Below the pieces are notes generated by a model. The model was not told the origin of the DNA, searched no databases, and saw only the letters and a list, made by a program, of their open reading frames with translations. Position numbers and translations under genes: made by a program. A stretch of 22,082 bases of DNA from JAHJEM01 sp043805315 (GTDB lineage: Archaea > Nanobdellota > Nanobdellia > Woesearchaeales > JAHJEM01), in assembly GCA_043805315.1 (NCBI GenBank), contig JAZDID010000125.1, positions 1-22,082 on the forward strand, read 5' to 3'. Shown here in pieces: positions 5,503 through 13,348 of this stretch (its first letter is position 1; every line of letters begins with the position of its first letter).

Positions 5503-6918
5503 TCACGCTCTGAATATATGCACCGCTTTCCCCATCGTCGCCTCTGCAGCCTCCATCAGGCTCTCGGGCAATGTCGGGTGCGGATGGATCGTCAGCGCAA
5601 TGTCGTCAAGCGTGGCAGCCATCTCAATGGCAAGTGTCGCTTCTGAAATAATGTCAGACGCGCCAGGGCCGACGCAGTGCATGCCTAAAATAAGTTTTGT
5701 ATTTTTCTCTGCGACAAATTTGACGAATCCTTCTGTCTGGTTGAGTGTTAATGCACGTCCGAGCGCTGAGAATGGGAACCTACCGACCATAGTCTCATGG
5801 CCTTTTTTCTGCGCCTCTTCCTCTGTCATGCCCACTGACGCGATCTCCGGGTCATTGAATACCACAAAAGGGATCACTTTGTTGTCAAAAGCGCTGGGCA
5901 ATCCGCAAATCACTTCTGCAGCCACTTTCCCTTCGCGTGATGCCTTGTGCGCGAGCATAGGCTGGCCGATGACATCGCCGATAGCAAAGATGTTCTTTTC
6001 GTCTGTCCGCATCTGATTGTCAACAGCAATAAAGCCTCGCTCATTCACCTTGACGTTAGTATTCTCTAATCCAATGTCCTTGCTGTTCGGTGTCCTGCCG
6101 ACAACAACAAGCACCTTGTCGCATTCCAGCGTATTCTTCGTGCCGTTCTCATCAATCTGCACGAATACCTTCCCGTCTTTCTCCTCCATTCCCAAAGCTT
6201 TGCTCTTCAGATGAGTTACGACATTGAACAGCGATATTCTCTTGGCAACAACAGAGACAATCTCTGCGTCAAGCCCTGCGAGCAGCCTGTCCAGTGCCTC
6301 GACAATGTGCACCTCGCTTCCTAATTTCCCGTACACAGTGCCCATCTCTGTGCCGATGTAGCCGCCGCCGATAATCACGAGCTTTTTCGGGATCTCTCCA
6401 AGTTCCAGGGCTTCTGTGGATGAGATCACATTGCCTCCAAATGGAAATCCTGGAATCTCTATGCTGGATGATCCTGTCGCGATGATCGCGTTCTTGAACT
6501 TGATGGTGTTCACGTCGCTTTTCCCCTCGATCCGTAATTCCTTGCTGCTCTTGAACACGGCCTTTCCCTCAATGACTTCAATGCCGTTCTTTTTGCAGAG
6601 AGTGGAGATTCCGTTCCCGAGTTTCTTGACGATCCCGTTTTTCCACTCGAGCATCTTTGCGATGTCCACTGCATAGTCTTTCACGTGGATGCCGATCGTC
6701 TCCATTTCCTTTATCTTATTCACATAGTCAGAAGCGTGGATCAAGGCTTTCATAGGGATGCAGCCGGTGTTCAGGCACACTCCTCCAAGTGTTTTTTCCT
6801 TTTCAATGATGAGCACATCCTTGCCCAGCTGTGCAGCGCGGATAGCTGCGACATAGCCTCCTGGCCCTCCACCTATCACCGCAACGTCTGTCTCTATAGT
6901 GAGCGATCCGACGACCAT
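5503..6918 (-). CDS. lpdA: Dihydrolipoamide dehydrogenase (E3)
   Basis: The 471-residue flavoprotein has an FAD-binding GGGPGGYVAA near residue 16 and the redox disulfide GGVCLNTGCIPMKAL (Cys48/Cys53; the usual Ser after CIP is Met). An NAD-binding VIIGGGYIGTEMG follows mid-chain, and the C-terminal HPTLPE supplies His447 and Glu452 of the other subunit's active site. It reoxidises dihydrolipoyl E2 and makes NADH. The frame runs open to 7020, but ATG 6918, one base after the E2 stop, is where homology begins. It is the last gene of the lipA-E1alpha-E1beta-E2-E3 operon. A specific gene name (lpdA or pdhD) depends on convention. Confidence 0.95.
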   Translation of the reverse strand: MVVGSLTIETDVAVIGGGPGGYVAAIRAAQLGKDVLIIEKEKTLGGVCLNTGCIPMKALIHASDYVNKIKEMETIGIHVKDYAVDIAKMLEWKNGIVKKLGNGISTLCKKNGIEVIEGKAVFKSSKELRIEGKSDVNTIKFKNAIIATGSSSIEIPGFPFGGNVISSTEALELGEIPKKLVIIGGGYIGTEMGTVYGKLGSEVHIVEALDRLLAGLDAEIVSVVAKRISLFNVVTHLKSKALGMEEKDGKVFVQIDENGTKNTLECDKVLVVVGRTPNSKDIGLENTNVKVNERGFIAVDNQMRTDEKNIFAIGDVIGQPMLAHKASREGKVAAEVICGLPSAFDNKVIPFVVFNDPEIASVGMTEEEAQKKGHETMVGRFPFSALGRALTLNQTEGFVKFVAEKNTKLILGMHCVGPGASDIISEATLAIEMAATLDDIALTIHPHPTLPESLMEAAEATMGKAVHIFRA

Positions 6919-6919
6919 C

Positions 6920-8431
6920 TTAATCCATCTCCATAAACAGCAAGTCCGGATCTTCCAAGTGCTTGATAATCGTTTGTAGGAAGCGGCTGGCGTCAGCACC
7001 GTCCACAATCCTATGGTCAAATCCCAGCGAGAATGTGCAGAGCTTCCTGATCTCGACTTTTCCGTTCCGTGCAGCAGGCTTGTCCTTGATCGTGCCTATG
7101 CCGAGGATACTGACTTCAGGATAATTAAGCACTGTAGTGAACACTCCTGCGCCGATGTTCCCGAGGCTGGAGATCGAGAATGTGCTGCCGGTTATCTCGT
7201 CTCGGGTCAGCTTGTTCTCCCGTGCCTTCTGTGCGAGGATTCCAAGCTCTGCAGCGAGGTCCGTGATGCTCTTCTTGTCTGCATCCTTGATGACCGGAAC
7301 AATAAGGCCGTCAGGGGTGTCTGTTGCGATGCCGATGTGGTATTTCTTCTTGAGGATGATTTCTCTCTTCTCCACATCAATGGCTGCGTTGAAATAAGGA
7401 TGGTTCTGCAATGCAATGACCACTGCTTTGATGAAGAACGGCAGGTAGGTCAGCTTGATCCCTTTCTCTGCTAGCACTTGTTTCTCCTTCTCCCGAATAG
7501 CGACGAGTTCTGTGAGGTCTGCCTCGTCACTCACGGTGACAGTCACTGTTGCTTCCTTTGATTCCATCGTGCGCCTGGCGATCGCAAGCCTGCGCGCAGG
7601 CATCGGCACCCGTTCCTCACATTCATTCGGAATGCTGTAAGATAATGTTGACCGCGCAGGCCTTTGCAGAGAAGGAGTTGGCTGTATCTGCGTTGCCTTC
7701 TGCACATCCTCTCTGGTGACTTGGCCTAAAGGTCCCGCGCCTTTGACGGTCGTGATGTCCACGCCGAGCTCGCGGGCGTACTGCCTCGTCGCAGGCGTCG
7801 CGAGGACATCTTTTGCAGGCTGTTGTGCGATGTTCAGTGGGCGCTGCGGAGTGTATGGGATGGTTGGTGCAGGAGAGCGCACTGGTGCAGAAAATGGTGC
7901 GCGTGCTGGAGGTTGTCGCTGCGTACCAGATTGTCCGCCAAGTGAACGGTCCACATCCTCGATGGTGACATTGCCTTCTTTGCCTGATGCTGGCACAAGC
8001 GAGAGGTCTATTCCCGTTTCCTGCGCGTACTTGCGCACCGCAGGCATGGCCAATACTTGATTGTTAGATGCTGTGATGCCTTCTGTGGCCTGCTTTGATG
8101 GTGCGCGCTGTCCTGGTGCCGGTGCCTTCTCAACAGGTATACACTGTTCTATTGCGGGAACAGGTACTCCTTCTTTTTTCTGCCCGCTTTCTCCCATCTC
8201 AAGAATGCGCATGATCGGCTTTCCCACCAGCACAGTGTCTGTCTCCTTGTAGAGAAGCTTTTCCACTGTCCCTGCTTTCGGCGAGGGGATTTCCACGACT
8301 GCCTTGTCTGTCTCGACCTCTGCGATGTTCTGGTCCTGCTTGATGATATCGCCTTCCTTGACCAGCCATTTTATCAGCTTTCCTTCTACAATTCCTTCTC
8401 CGACATCCGGAAACTTGAACTCAAAGCTCAT
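6920..8431 (-). CDS. pdhC: 2-oxoacid dehydrogenase E2 (dihydrolipoamide acyltransferase) with two subunit-binding motifs
   Basis: The order of domains over 503 residues starts with a lipoyl domain at 1-80, with the lipoylation site VETDKAVVEI at Lys43. Two peripheral-subunit-binding motifs follow at about 126-162 (VLAMPAVRKYAQETGIDL) and 209-246 (VLATPATRQYARELGVDI), separated by a Pro/Ala/Gln linker. The acyltransferase core runs from ~275 to the end, with DHRIVDGADASRF and catalytic His473. E2 passes the acyl group from E1 to CoA and forms the complex's core. Family members normally have a single subunit-binding domain. The ORF extends upstream to 8467, but homology and the 10-nt gap after E1beta favour ATG 8431. 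The substrate (pyruvate or branched-chain 2-oxoacids) is not settled. Confidence 0.93.
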   Translation of the reverse strand: MSFEFKFPDVGEGIVEGKLIKWLVKEGDIIKQDQNIAEVETDKAVVEIPSPKAGTVEKLLYKETDTVLVGKPIMRILEMGESGQKKEGVPVPAIEQCIPVEKAPAPGQRAPSKQATEGITASNNQVLAMPAVRKYAQETGIDLSLVPASGKEGNVTIEDVDRSLGGQSGTQRQPPARAPFSAPVRSPAPTIPYTPQRPLNIAQQPAKDVLATPATRQYARELGVDITTVKGAGPLGQVTREDVQKATQIQPTPSLQRPARSTLSYSIPNECEERVPMPARRLAIARRTMESKEATVTVTVSDEADLTELVAIREKEKQVLAEKGIKLTYLPFFIKAVVIALQNHPYFNAAIDVEKREIILKKKYHIGIATDTPDGLIVPVIKDADKKSITDLAAELGILAQKARENKLTRDEITGSTFSISSLGNIGAGVFTTVLNYPEVSILGIGTIKDKPAARNGKVEIRKLCTFSLGFDHRIVDGADASRFLQTIIKHLEDPDLLFMEMD

Positions 8432-8441
8432 GGTTGATCTT

Positions 8442-9419
8442 TCAAAAGTTGAGTGCCTTACGCACACCCCGTAATACTCGGGTCATGTCTGGCAGGTAAT
8501 AGTTCTCCATCGCGAACTGGGGGAAGGGTACGTCGTAGCCAGTCACTCTGACGACCGGTGCCTTCAAATAGAGGATGGCTTTTTCCTGGATCCGCGCAGC
8601 AATCTCTCCTCCCATGCCTGCTGTTTTTGGAGCTTCGTGTACCACTACTGCCCTGCCGGTCTTCTTGACTGACGTGAGGATCTTTTCTGTGTCCATAGGC
8701 CACAAGGTGCGCAGGTCTATGACCTCAATATCCACGCCTTCCTCCTTCATTTTCTCTGCTGCCTCAAGGCTCAGGCGGAGCATTGCTCCCCAGGAGATAA
8801 TGGTTAGGTCTTTTCCTTCCCTGACGACTTTCGCCTCTCCGATGGGCACTGTGTACATCTCGTCAGGGACTTCTTCCTTGAATGACCGGTAGAGTTTCAT
8901 GGGCTCAAGAAAGATCACCGGGTCAAGATCCCTGATAGAGGCTATCAAAAGGCCTTTGGCATCATACGGGCAAGAGGGCATCACAACTTTCAGGCCTGTG
9001 CAATGCACATAGAACGCTTCAGGACTCTCAGAGTGCAGCTCTAATGCACGGACTCCTCCTGTTGCTGGCGCCCTGATGACGATGGGTACTGTGAACGTGC
9101 CTGTTGAGCGCTGTCTGAACTGGCCCATGTGCTGCTTGATCTGGCCGAATGCCTGGTAGGTGAAGCCGCTGAATTGGATCTCGCACACTGGCTTCATGCC
9201 GTTGATAGCCAGGCCGACTGCAGCGCCGACGATGCCTGACTCTGCAAGCGGCGTATCAATGACTCTGTCCTTGCCGAACTGCGTGACCAGGCCGTCAGTG
9301 ACTCTGAAGACGCCGCCGTCGACTCCGACATCCTCTCCGAGGACAACGACGCGTTTGTCCTGCTCCATTTCCTGGCGAAGGGCCTGGTTGAGCGCTGTGA
9401 CCATGTTGATCTTTGTCAT
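8442..9419 (-). CDS. pdhB: 2-oxoacid dehydrogenase E1 component, beta subunit
   Basis: The 325-residue protein has the full transketolase-like pattern of E1beta: VVVLGEDVGVDGGVF, DTPLAESGIVGAAVGLA, EIQFSGFTYQAFGQI and HSESPEAFYVHCTGLKVVMP. The C-terminal half (IEVIDLRTLWPMD, VVVHEAPKTAGMGGEIAA) is the usual transketolase C domain. With E1alpha it forms the alpha2beta2 thiamine-diphosphate decarboxylase, beta supplying part of the active-site channel. Its ATG overlaps the E1alpha stop (9416-9419), implying translational coupling and equal dosage. The length is normal and no key segment is missing. The motifs are shared by pyruvate and branched-chain enzymes, so the substrate is left open. Confidence 0.94.
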   Translation of the reverse strand: MTKINMVTALNQALRQEMEQDKRVVVLGEDVGVDGGVFRVTDGLVTQFGKDRVIDTPLAESGIVGAAVGLAINGMKPVCEIQFSGFTYQAFGQIKQHMGQFRQRSTGTFTVPIVIRAPATGGVRALELHSESPEAFYVHCTGLKVVMPSCPYDAKGLLIASIRDLDPVIFLEPMKLYRSFKEEVPDEMYTVPIGEAKVVREGKDLTIISWGAMLRLSLEAAEKMKEEGVDIEVIDLRTLWPMDTEKILTSVKKTGRAVVVHEAPKTAGMGGEIAARIQEKAILYLKAPVVRVTGYDVPFPQFAMENYYLPDMTRVLRGVRKALNF

Positions 9420-10480
9420 GCTGCATCACCCTTTGGCCGCTCCTTGAGCTCTTCCCTGAGTTCCTGCTCCTCTTCCACAAGGTCTGGAGGCATCTTCTCG
9501 AAGATATACTGGAACAGGTCGTCTGGCGGAGGCGGAGGGATCGCGAATGCCCTCTGCACTGCATCCTCAGTTTCCTTCTCCACTTCGTTTTGGACCCATG
9601 TTCCATAATCATCTGTCCACATGTTGTTCTTCTGGAAATGCAGTTTGAGTCTGTTGAGCGGATCCCGGGATTCCCAGAACTTGACTTCTTCCGGGTTTCG
9701 GTACTTGGTCGAATCGTCTGAGGTGGTGTGGTCTCCCATTCGATACGTGATGCACTCAATCAAGGTTGGTCCTTCTCCGCGCCGTGCCCTGTCTAATGCT
9801 TCTTTTGTCGCTGTGTAGACTGCAATCACGTCATTGCCATCAACCTGGATGCCATAAATTCCGTGGGCGATGGATTTCTGCGCAATGGTCTCTGACGCGG
9901 TCTGGAACTTTCTTGATGTTGAAATTGCCCACTGATTGTTCTGGCAGATGAATACCACTGGCGCCTTGTACAGGCCTGCGAAGTTCATGGCCTCATGCAC
10001 GTCCCCTTCAGAGGTCGCGCCGTCTCCGAAATATGAGACAGCACAGGTTTTTTCTCCGCGCATTTTTGATGCCCAGGCGATTCCCATCGCATGCAGCGCC
10101 TGTGATCCGACAGGGATTGCGACAGGAAGGTCATGGCATCCTTTATCTGCCTTGTAGGCTCGTGTGTCTCCTCTCCATGCCTGGATGATCTTTGCTCGGT
10201 CAACTCCCCGTGTGAGGAATACTCCCGTCTCTCTGAATGAGGGGATCATCCAGTCTGTTTTTTCCATTGCCAGGGCGCTTCCGACTTGGGATGCTTCCTG
10301 GCCTTTGACAGACGCATACGTGCCTATCTTGCCAGCGCGCTGGAGCTTGAACAGCCTTTCGTCAAATGTGCGCACGAGTATCATGATGTGGTACATCACT
10401 TTTAAAAGATCTTCTGGCAGGTGCGGGTTGACGGTCTGGTCAATGGTGCCATTCTCGTCAAGAATCTGCAAGTATTCCAC
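9416..10480 (-). CDS. pdhA: 2-oxoacid dehydrogenase E1 component, alpha subunit
   Basis: The 354-residue protein carries the thiamine-diphosphate motif running from GDGATSEGD (GDG at 152-154) to ICQNNQWAI (NN at 181-182), and the phosphorylation-loop region YRMGDHTTSDDSTKYR with His251. It decarboxylates the 2-oxoacid and reductively acylates the E2 lipoyl group. The DHTTSDD loop lies between the forms seen in pyruvate and branched-chain enzymes, so the substrate is uncertain; the archaeal Thermoplasma complex uses branched-chain 2-oxoacids. The start is GTG 10480, 19 nt after lipA, with little Shine-Dalgarno signal. The C-terminus has a PPPPPDD stretch and a very acidic tail. Confidence 0.93.
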   Translation of the reverse strand: MEYLQILDENGTIDQTVNPHLPEDLLKVMYHIMILVRTFDERLFKLQRAGKIGTYASVKGQEASQVGSALAMEKTDWMIPSFRETGVFLTRGVDRAKIIQAWRGDTRAYKADKGCHDLPVAIPVGSQALHAMGIAWASKMRGEKTCAVSYFGDGATSEGDVHEAMNFAGLYKAPVVFICQNNQWAISTSRKFQTASETIAQKSIAHGIYGIQVDGNDVIAVYTATKEALDRARRGEGPTLIECITYRMGDHTTSDDSTKYRNPEEVKFWESRDPLNRLKLHFQKNNMWTDDYGTWVQNEVEKETEDAVQRAFAIPPPPPDDLFQYIFEKMPPDLVEEEQELREELKERPKGDAA

Positions 10481-10499
10481 TTGAAAGGTCTGTATTATT

Positions 10500-11417
10500 T
10501 TACGCGGAATGCTCCCACCTCTTTTTTATGATATGCTGGATGAACAATTCTCCTGCCCTGTATGAACTCCTCACAAAAGGTCCGCTCGCAGTGTACAGGA
10601 ATCCGAGCTCGTCTGCTTTTGCCTTGTACTTCTGAAATTGTTCTGGCAGTATGTACTCCTCAACCTTTAAATGCTTTGTCTTTGGCTTGAGATACTGGCC
10701 TAAAGTGAGAATGTCGCAGCCAACTTTCCTGAGGTCTTTCATTGCTTCCTCTACCTCTTCTGTATTCTCTCCCAGGCCGAGCATAATCGAGGATTTTGTG
10801 AAGATTCCTGGATCAATTCGCTTCACATTCTCAAGGACTTTGAGAGACTGCGCATACGTTGCCCGGAGATCACGGACTTTTTCCTGCAATCTCTTGACTG
10901 TCTCGATGTTGTGGCTGATCACGTCTGGCTTTGCATCTGCAATGACCTGCAGGCAGGAAACATCTCCTCTGAAATCAGGGATGAGCACTTCAACAATGGT
11001 TGTAGGGTGCTGGCGCTTGATTTCCCTGATGCACGCGGCAAAATGCCCTGCTCCCTGGTCTGGAAGGTCGTCTCTATCGACAGAGGTGACGACTGCATAC
11101 GTCAATTTCATCTCACGGATGGTTTCGGCGAGCTTCCTCGGCTCATCCGAATCAAGGGACTGGCCTTTGTATGCAGTCTTGACTGCGCAGAACTTGCATC
11201 CTCTGGTGCACGTATCTCCGAGCACCATGAAGGTGACTGTCTTTGCCTTGTGCCAGCACTCTGCCATGTTCGGGCAGTTTGCTTCTTCGCACACAGTACG
11301 TAATCCCCTTGTCCTGAGGATCTCCTTGAATCCTGAGAAGTCAGTGTCATGTGCTGGCCTGATCTTGAGCCAGGACGGCTTCACCTGTGCTTGTAGGAGT
11401 TCCTGCACCACACTCAC
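10500..11417 (-). CDS. lipA: Lipoyl synthase (radical SAM)
   Basis: LipA inserts two sulfurs into octanoyl groups on lipoyl domains. The 305-residue protein has the auxiliary-cluster cysteines CEEANCPNMAEC (Cys43, 48, 54), the radical-SAM motif CTRGCKFC (Cys70, 74, 77) and the terminal RSSY (283-286) that ligates the sacrificial cluster, so it looks fully active. It leads the 2-oxoacid dehydrogenase operon, so the complex and its cofactor enzyme are co-expressed. The start is a GTG at 11417; GTG 11411 or 11408 would fit the AGAGGGTGA ribosome site about as well. No LipB octanoyltransferase is in the window, so LplA/LplB or a distant enzyme must supply octanoyl-E2. Confidence 0.95.
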   Translation of the reverse strand: MSVVQELLQAQVKPSWLKIRPAHDTDFSGFKEILRTRGLRTVCEEANCPNMAECWHKAKTVTFMVLGDTCTRGCKFCAVKTAYKGQSLDSDEPRKLAETIREMKLTYAVVTSVDRDDLPDQGAGHFAACIREIKRQHPTTIVEVLIPDFRGDVSCLQVIADAKPDVISHNIETVKRLQEKVRDLRATYAQSLKVLENVKRIDPGIFTKSSIMLGLGENTEEVEEAMKDLRKVGCDILTLGQYLKPKTKHLKVEEYILPEQFQKYKAKADELGFLYTASGPFVRSSYRAGELFIQHIIKKRWEHSA

Positions 11418-11690
11418 CCTCTTTTTACAAATTCATCTAGTTGAAGAAACCAAGGTGAGAGATGTATTTAAAGGTTGTGAAATGAAATTGAAAAATTAAT
11501 GCTCTGCCCTTTTTCCCCTTCTGTCATAAATTAATGCGGAGAAAAATCTTAATCCTCGCATTTTGTACTGTATTTTTCCTCATCCAATACTCGATCGTTC
11601 TGGTTGGATATGACTAATGAGGCATCGTAAGTAGTTTTTGCACACAAGCATATCTTGCACAATCCTTGCGGTTCTGTTGGCTAATCGAAA
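11418..11690. other. Intergenic region with promoter and two imperfect hairpins
   Basis: This gap between divergent genes contains the lipA promoter. It also contains two weak dyads on the plus strand: AATGCG (11533-11538) with CGCATT (11557-11562), and ATCCAA (11582-11587) with TTGGAT (11604-11609). A short direct repeat of TTGCACA occurs near 11638 and 11655. I see no ORF or tRNA here. A small RNA is possible but unsupported. Confidence 0.35.
11464..11473 (-). promoter_or_regulatory. TATA-like promoter of the lipA-E1-E2-E3 operon
   Basis: The minus strand reads CCTTTAAATAC, a good archaeal TATA box about 50 nt before GTG 11417. It predicts a leader of roughly 25-30 nt that includes the AGAGGG ribosome site. 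Confidence 0.55.
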
Positions 11691-11736
11691 AGTATTAAAA
11701 ACAGTTCTCATTCCTGAGTGTTAAACATTTGGGGGG
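11691..11736 (+). promoter_or_regulatory. TATA-like box and G-rich ribosome site before the exported beta-rich protein
   Basis: AGTATTAAAAAC (11691-11702) is a TATA candidate. It is followed by AACATTT and GGGGGG at 11731-11736. Six bases after the G run is an in-frame ATT (11743), whereas the nearest GTG is 24 nt away at 11761. The AACATT(C/T)GGGGG string recurs before the large surface-protein gene at 18287-18298. Confidence 0.45.
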
Positions 11737-11760
11737 ATTACTATTTACCAAGATACAGGT

Positions 11761-12684
11761 GTGTACATATCATCAGCAGTGCATTTGCCAAAGGCACCTC
11801 TGCAAGAGAATAATGATACGGTAAAGGATAAAGATACTCAGGTTAAGAAGCCCCTTAAGGTCAAAAAGCTCCTGCAGATTCCACAAGTGGGCCGGGTATT
11901 GAAGACCGCTGTTCTGACTGGCGCCCTCGCTGCTTTCGCAAGCACTGCTGGTGCGCAAGACCAAACGCCGACGCGGTGGGTTGACGTGCATCAGGAAATG
12001 CCCTGGCACGTGACGAGAGTGTATGCTGCAGGCAGCCTGTACAAAGGCATCTTTGAAGAGAATCCCTTCATGCTCAACGTGTCTTCTGGTCTCAACATCT
12101 TCCGCACAAGCCCGCAGAGTGGCATGGTCCTTTTTCCCCATGTGCGAATCATCGAGAGGAACAACAGAAAAGGATTCTATTGGGATAATTATGTCGAGGG
12201 GAGCATCGGCGTGGCCTGCACCCTCCCCAAGTTCATCATCAGCGCAGAAGGGGCATACCGTGAATCCTACGAGCAGGCAGGGAGTGACAGCCTCTTCTTC
12301 AGGGTCTGGGGTGGTTTCTTCGATGAATATACCACCCAACCTTTGCTCCGCTCTCGCCATGTTCCTCTCTCCTTTGGGCTCAGCCAGATCATCGAAGGGG
12401 AATACAACACGATCACCAAGAATATGACAGGCGACATGCGGACAGAAATATGCCTTAACCTCTTCAAGGCCTACGGTTTGACGCTCGGGCCTTTCTGCGC
12501 AGGCAAGTTCGTATACGACAGGGAAGGCATACCGTGGAACAGGTACAGCCAGGGATCCGTAGGCGGGAAGCTGCGCGCCGGACCCCTCACTTTGCTTGTT
12601 GAGCACGGCTACCGCGAGCCTTTGAAAACCCCGGGAGGGGGACAATACGATGCAGTCACCATCGCCTTCTGGAGTGCCTTATGA
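11761..12684 (+). CDS. Exported beta-strand-rich protein of unknown function
   Basis: A hydrophobic segment LKTAVLTGALAAFASTAGA (about residues 46-64) ends in an AxA cleavage site, so the protein is exported after an unusually long basic n-region. The mature part alternates aromatic and polar residues (FYWDNYVEGSIGVAC, AEGAYRESYEQ, GKLRAGPLTLLVEHGYREP) and ends in AFWSAL, like beta-barrel surface proteins of bacteria. I cannot name the family; a distant resemblance to bacterial exopolysaccharide or phage-receptor outer-membrane proteins is a guess. The start is unclear: GTG 11761, GTG 11887 (giving a compact signal peptide) or ATT 11743 (best placed after the ribosome site). An in-frame TAA at 11722 rules out anything further upstream. 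It is followed closely by the PIG-L gene. Confidence 0.6.
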   Translation: MYISSAVHLPKAPLQENNDTVKDKDTQVKKPLKVKKLLQIPQVGRVLKTAVLTGALAAFASTAGAQDQTPTRWVDVHQEMPWHVTRVYAAGSLYKGIFEENPFMLNVSSGLNIFRTSPQSGMVLFPHVRIIERNNRKGFYWDNYVEGSIGVACTLPKFIISAEGAYRESYEQAGSDSLFFRVWGGFFDEYTTQPLLRSRHVPLSFGLSQIIEGEYNTITKNMTGDMRTEICLNLFKAYGLTLGPFCAGKFVYDREGIPWNRYSQGSVGGKLRAGPLTLLVEHGYREPLKTPGGGQYDAVTIAFWSAL

Positions 12685-12685
12685 G

Positions 12686-12694
12686 AAGGAGGTG
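12686..12694 (+). promoter_or_regulatory. Shine-Dalgarno site deciding the PIG-L start
   Basis: AAGGAGGTG lies nine bases before ATG 12704 and just after the preceding stop. It makes ATG 12704, rather than the in-frame ATG at 12650, the start of the deacetylase gene. Confidence 0.65.
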
Positions 12695-12703
12695 CAGAAA
12701 ACA

Positions 12704-13348
12704 ATGAATGTCCCGAAAAAAACCATCGTCGCGATCGGAGCCCACCCGGATGACATCGAGGCAGGGTGCGGAGGCGCGCTACGCAACCACATCAACCAAG
12801 GCTACAGGGTCGGGGCGCTCGTCCTCACAAAAGGCGAGCGAGGCGCACACCACCCGGAATCGACAGAGTGCGTCTCCTCACTCTCGTCGCTCGGCGTCCA
12901 ACTCGAAGATATCCTCATCCTCGATTTCCCCGACGGAAAAGTCGCGGGGATTGAGGTCATCTCCGCCATTGAAGAATTCCTTGAGAGATATACACCTGAC
13001 ATCGTCTACTCACACACGGAACGGGATCGCCACCAAGACCACAGAAACACATACCTCGCGACAGCGGTCGCTGCCCGAAACACGAATACGCTCCTTCTCT
13101 ACGAAGCTCCCTCAACCAGCTCTAAGTTCGAACCTCACCATTACGTTGATATTCGTTCCACCATCAACAACAAACTCGCAGCCCTCGCCCACTATACCTC
13201 GCAGCTGAATAAGGGAACGGTCCTCCACCTCGATTTTGTCAAGGCCCAAGCCATATACTGGGGGTACAAGAACACCTGTCGTAATAACACAAATGAAACC
13301 CCTTATGCTGAAGCATTTGAAATCAATCATAGCGTCGTGATACGATGA
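12704..13348 (+). CDS. PIG-L family N-acetylglucosaminyl deacetylase
   Basis: The 214-residue protein opens with the zinc motif AIGAHPDDIEAGCGG (His14, Asp17) and has the later HTERDRHQDHR with His113 as third ligand, which defines the PIG-L/LmbE family. These enzymes remove N-acetyl groups from GlcNAc-containing lipids, thiol precursors or sugars. No signal peptide is present, so it acts in the cytoplasm. It sits between two exported-protein genes, follows the first by 19 nt and overlaps the lipoprotein gene as ATGA (13345-13348), indicating one operon. I infer a deacetylated amino-sugar product for the envelope. The substrate cannot be told from sequence. Confidence 0.88.
   Translation: MNVPKKTIVAIGAHPDDIEAGCGGALRNHINQGYRVGALVLTKGERGAHHPESTECVSSLSSLGVQLEDILILDFPDGKVAGIEVISAIEEFLERYTPDIVYSHTERDRHQDHRNTYLATAVAARNTNTLLLYEAPSTSSKFEPHHYVDIRSTINNKLAALAHYTSQLNKGTVLHLDFVKAQAIYWGYKNTCRNNTNETPYAEAFEINHSVVIR

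Noticed and set aside
6918..7020. Upstream extension of the E3 frame into E2
   Set aside because: The extra 34 residues lack homology and overlap the conserved E2 C-terminus; ATG 6918 lies directly after the E2 stop.
10651..11499. 282-residue plus-strand open frame opposite lipA
   Set aside because: lipA carries all catalytic cysteine motifs; this frame is a Ser/Cys-rich shadow.
11773..12645. 290-residue minus-strand open frame opposite the exported beta-rich protein
   Set aside because: It has no recognisable domain or ribosome site and runs antisense to a frame with a signal peptide and a tight link to the next gene. It follows from GC-rich codon bias.
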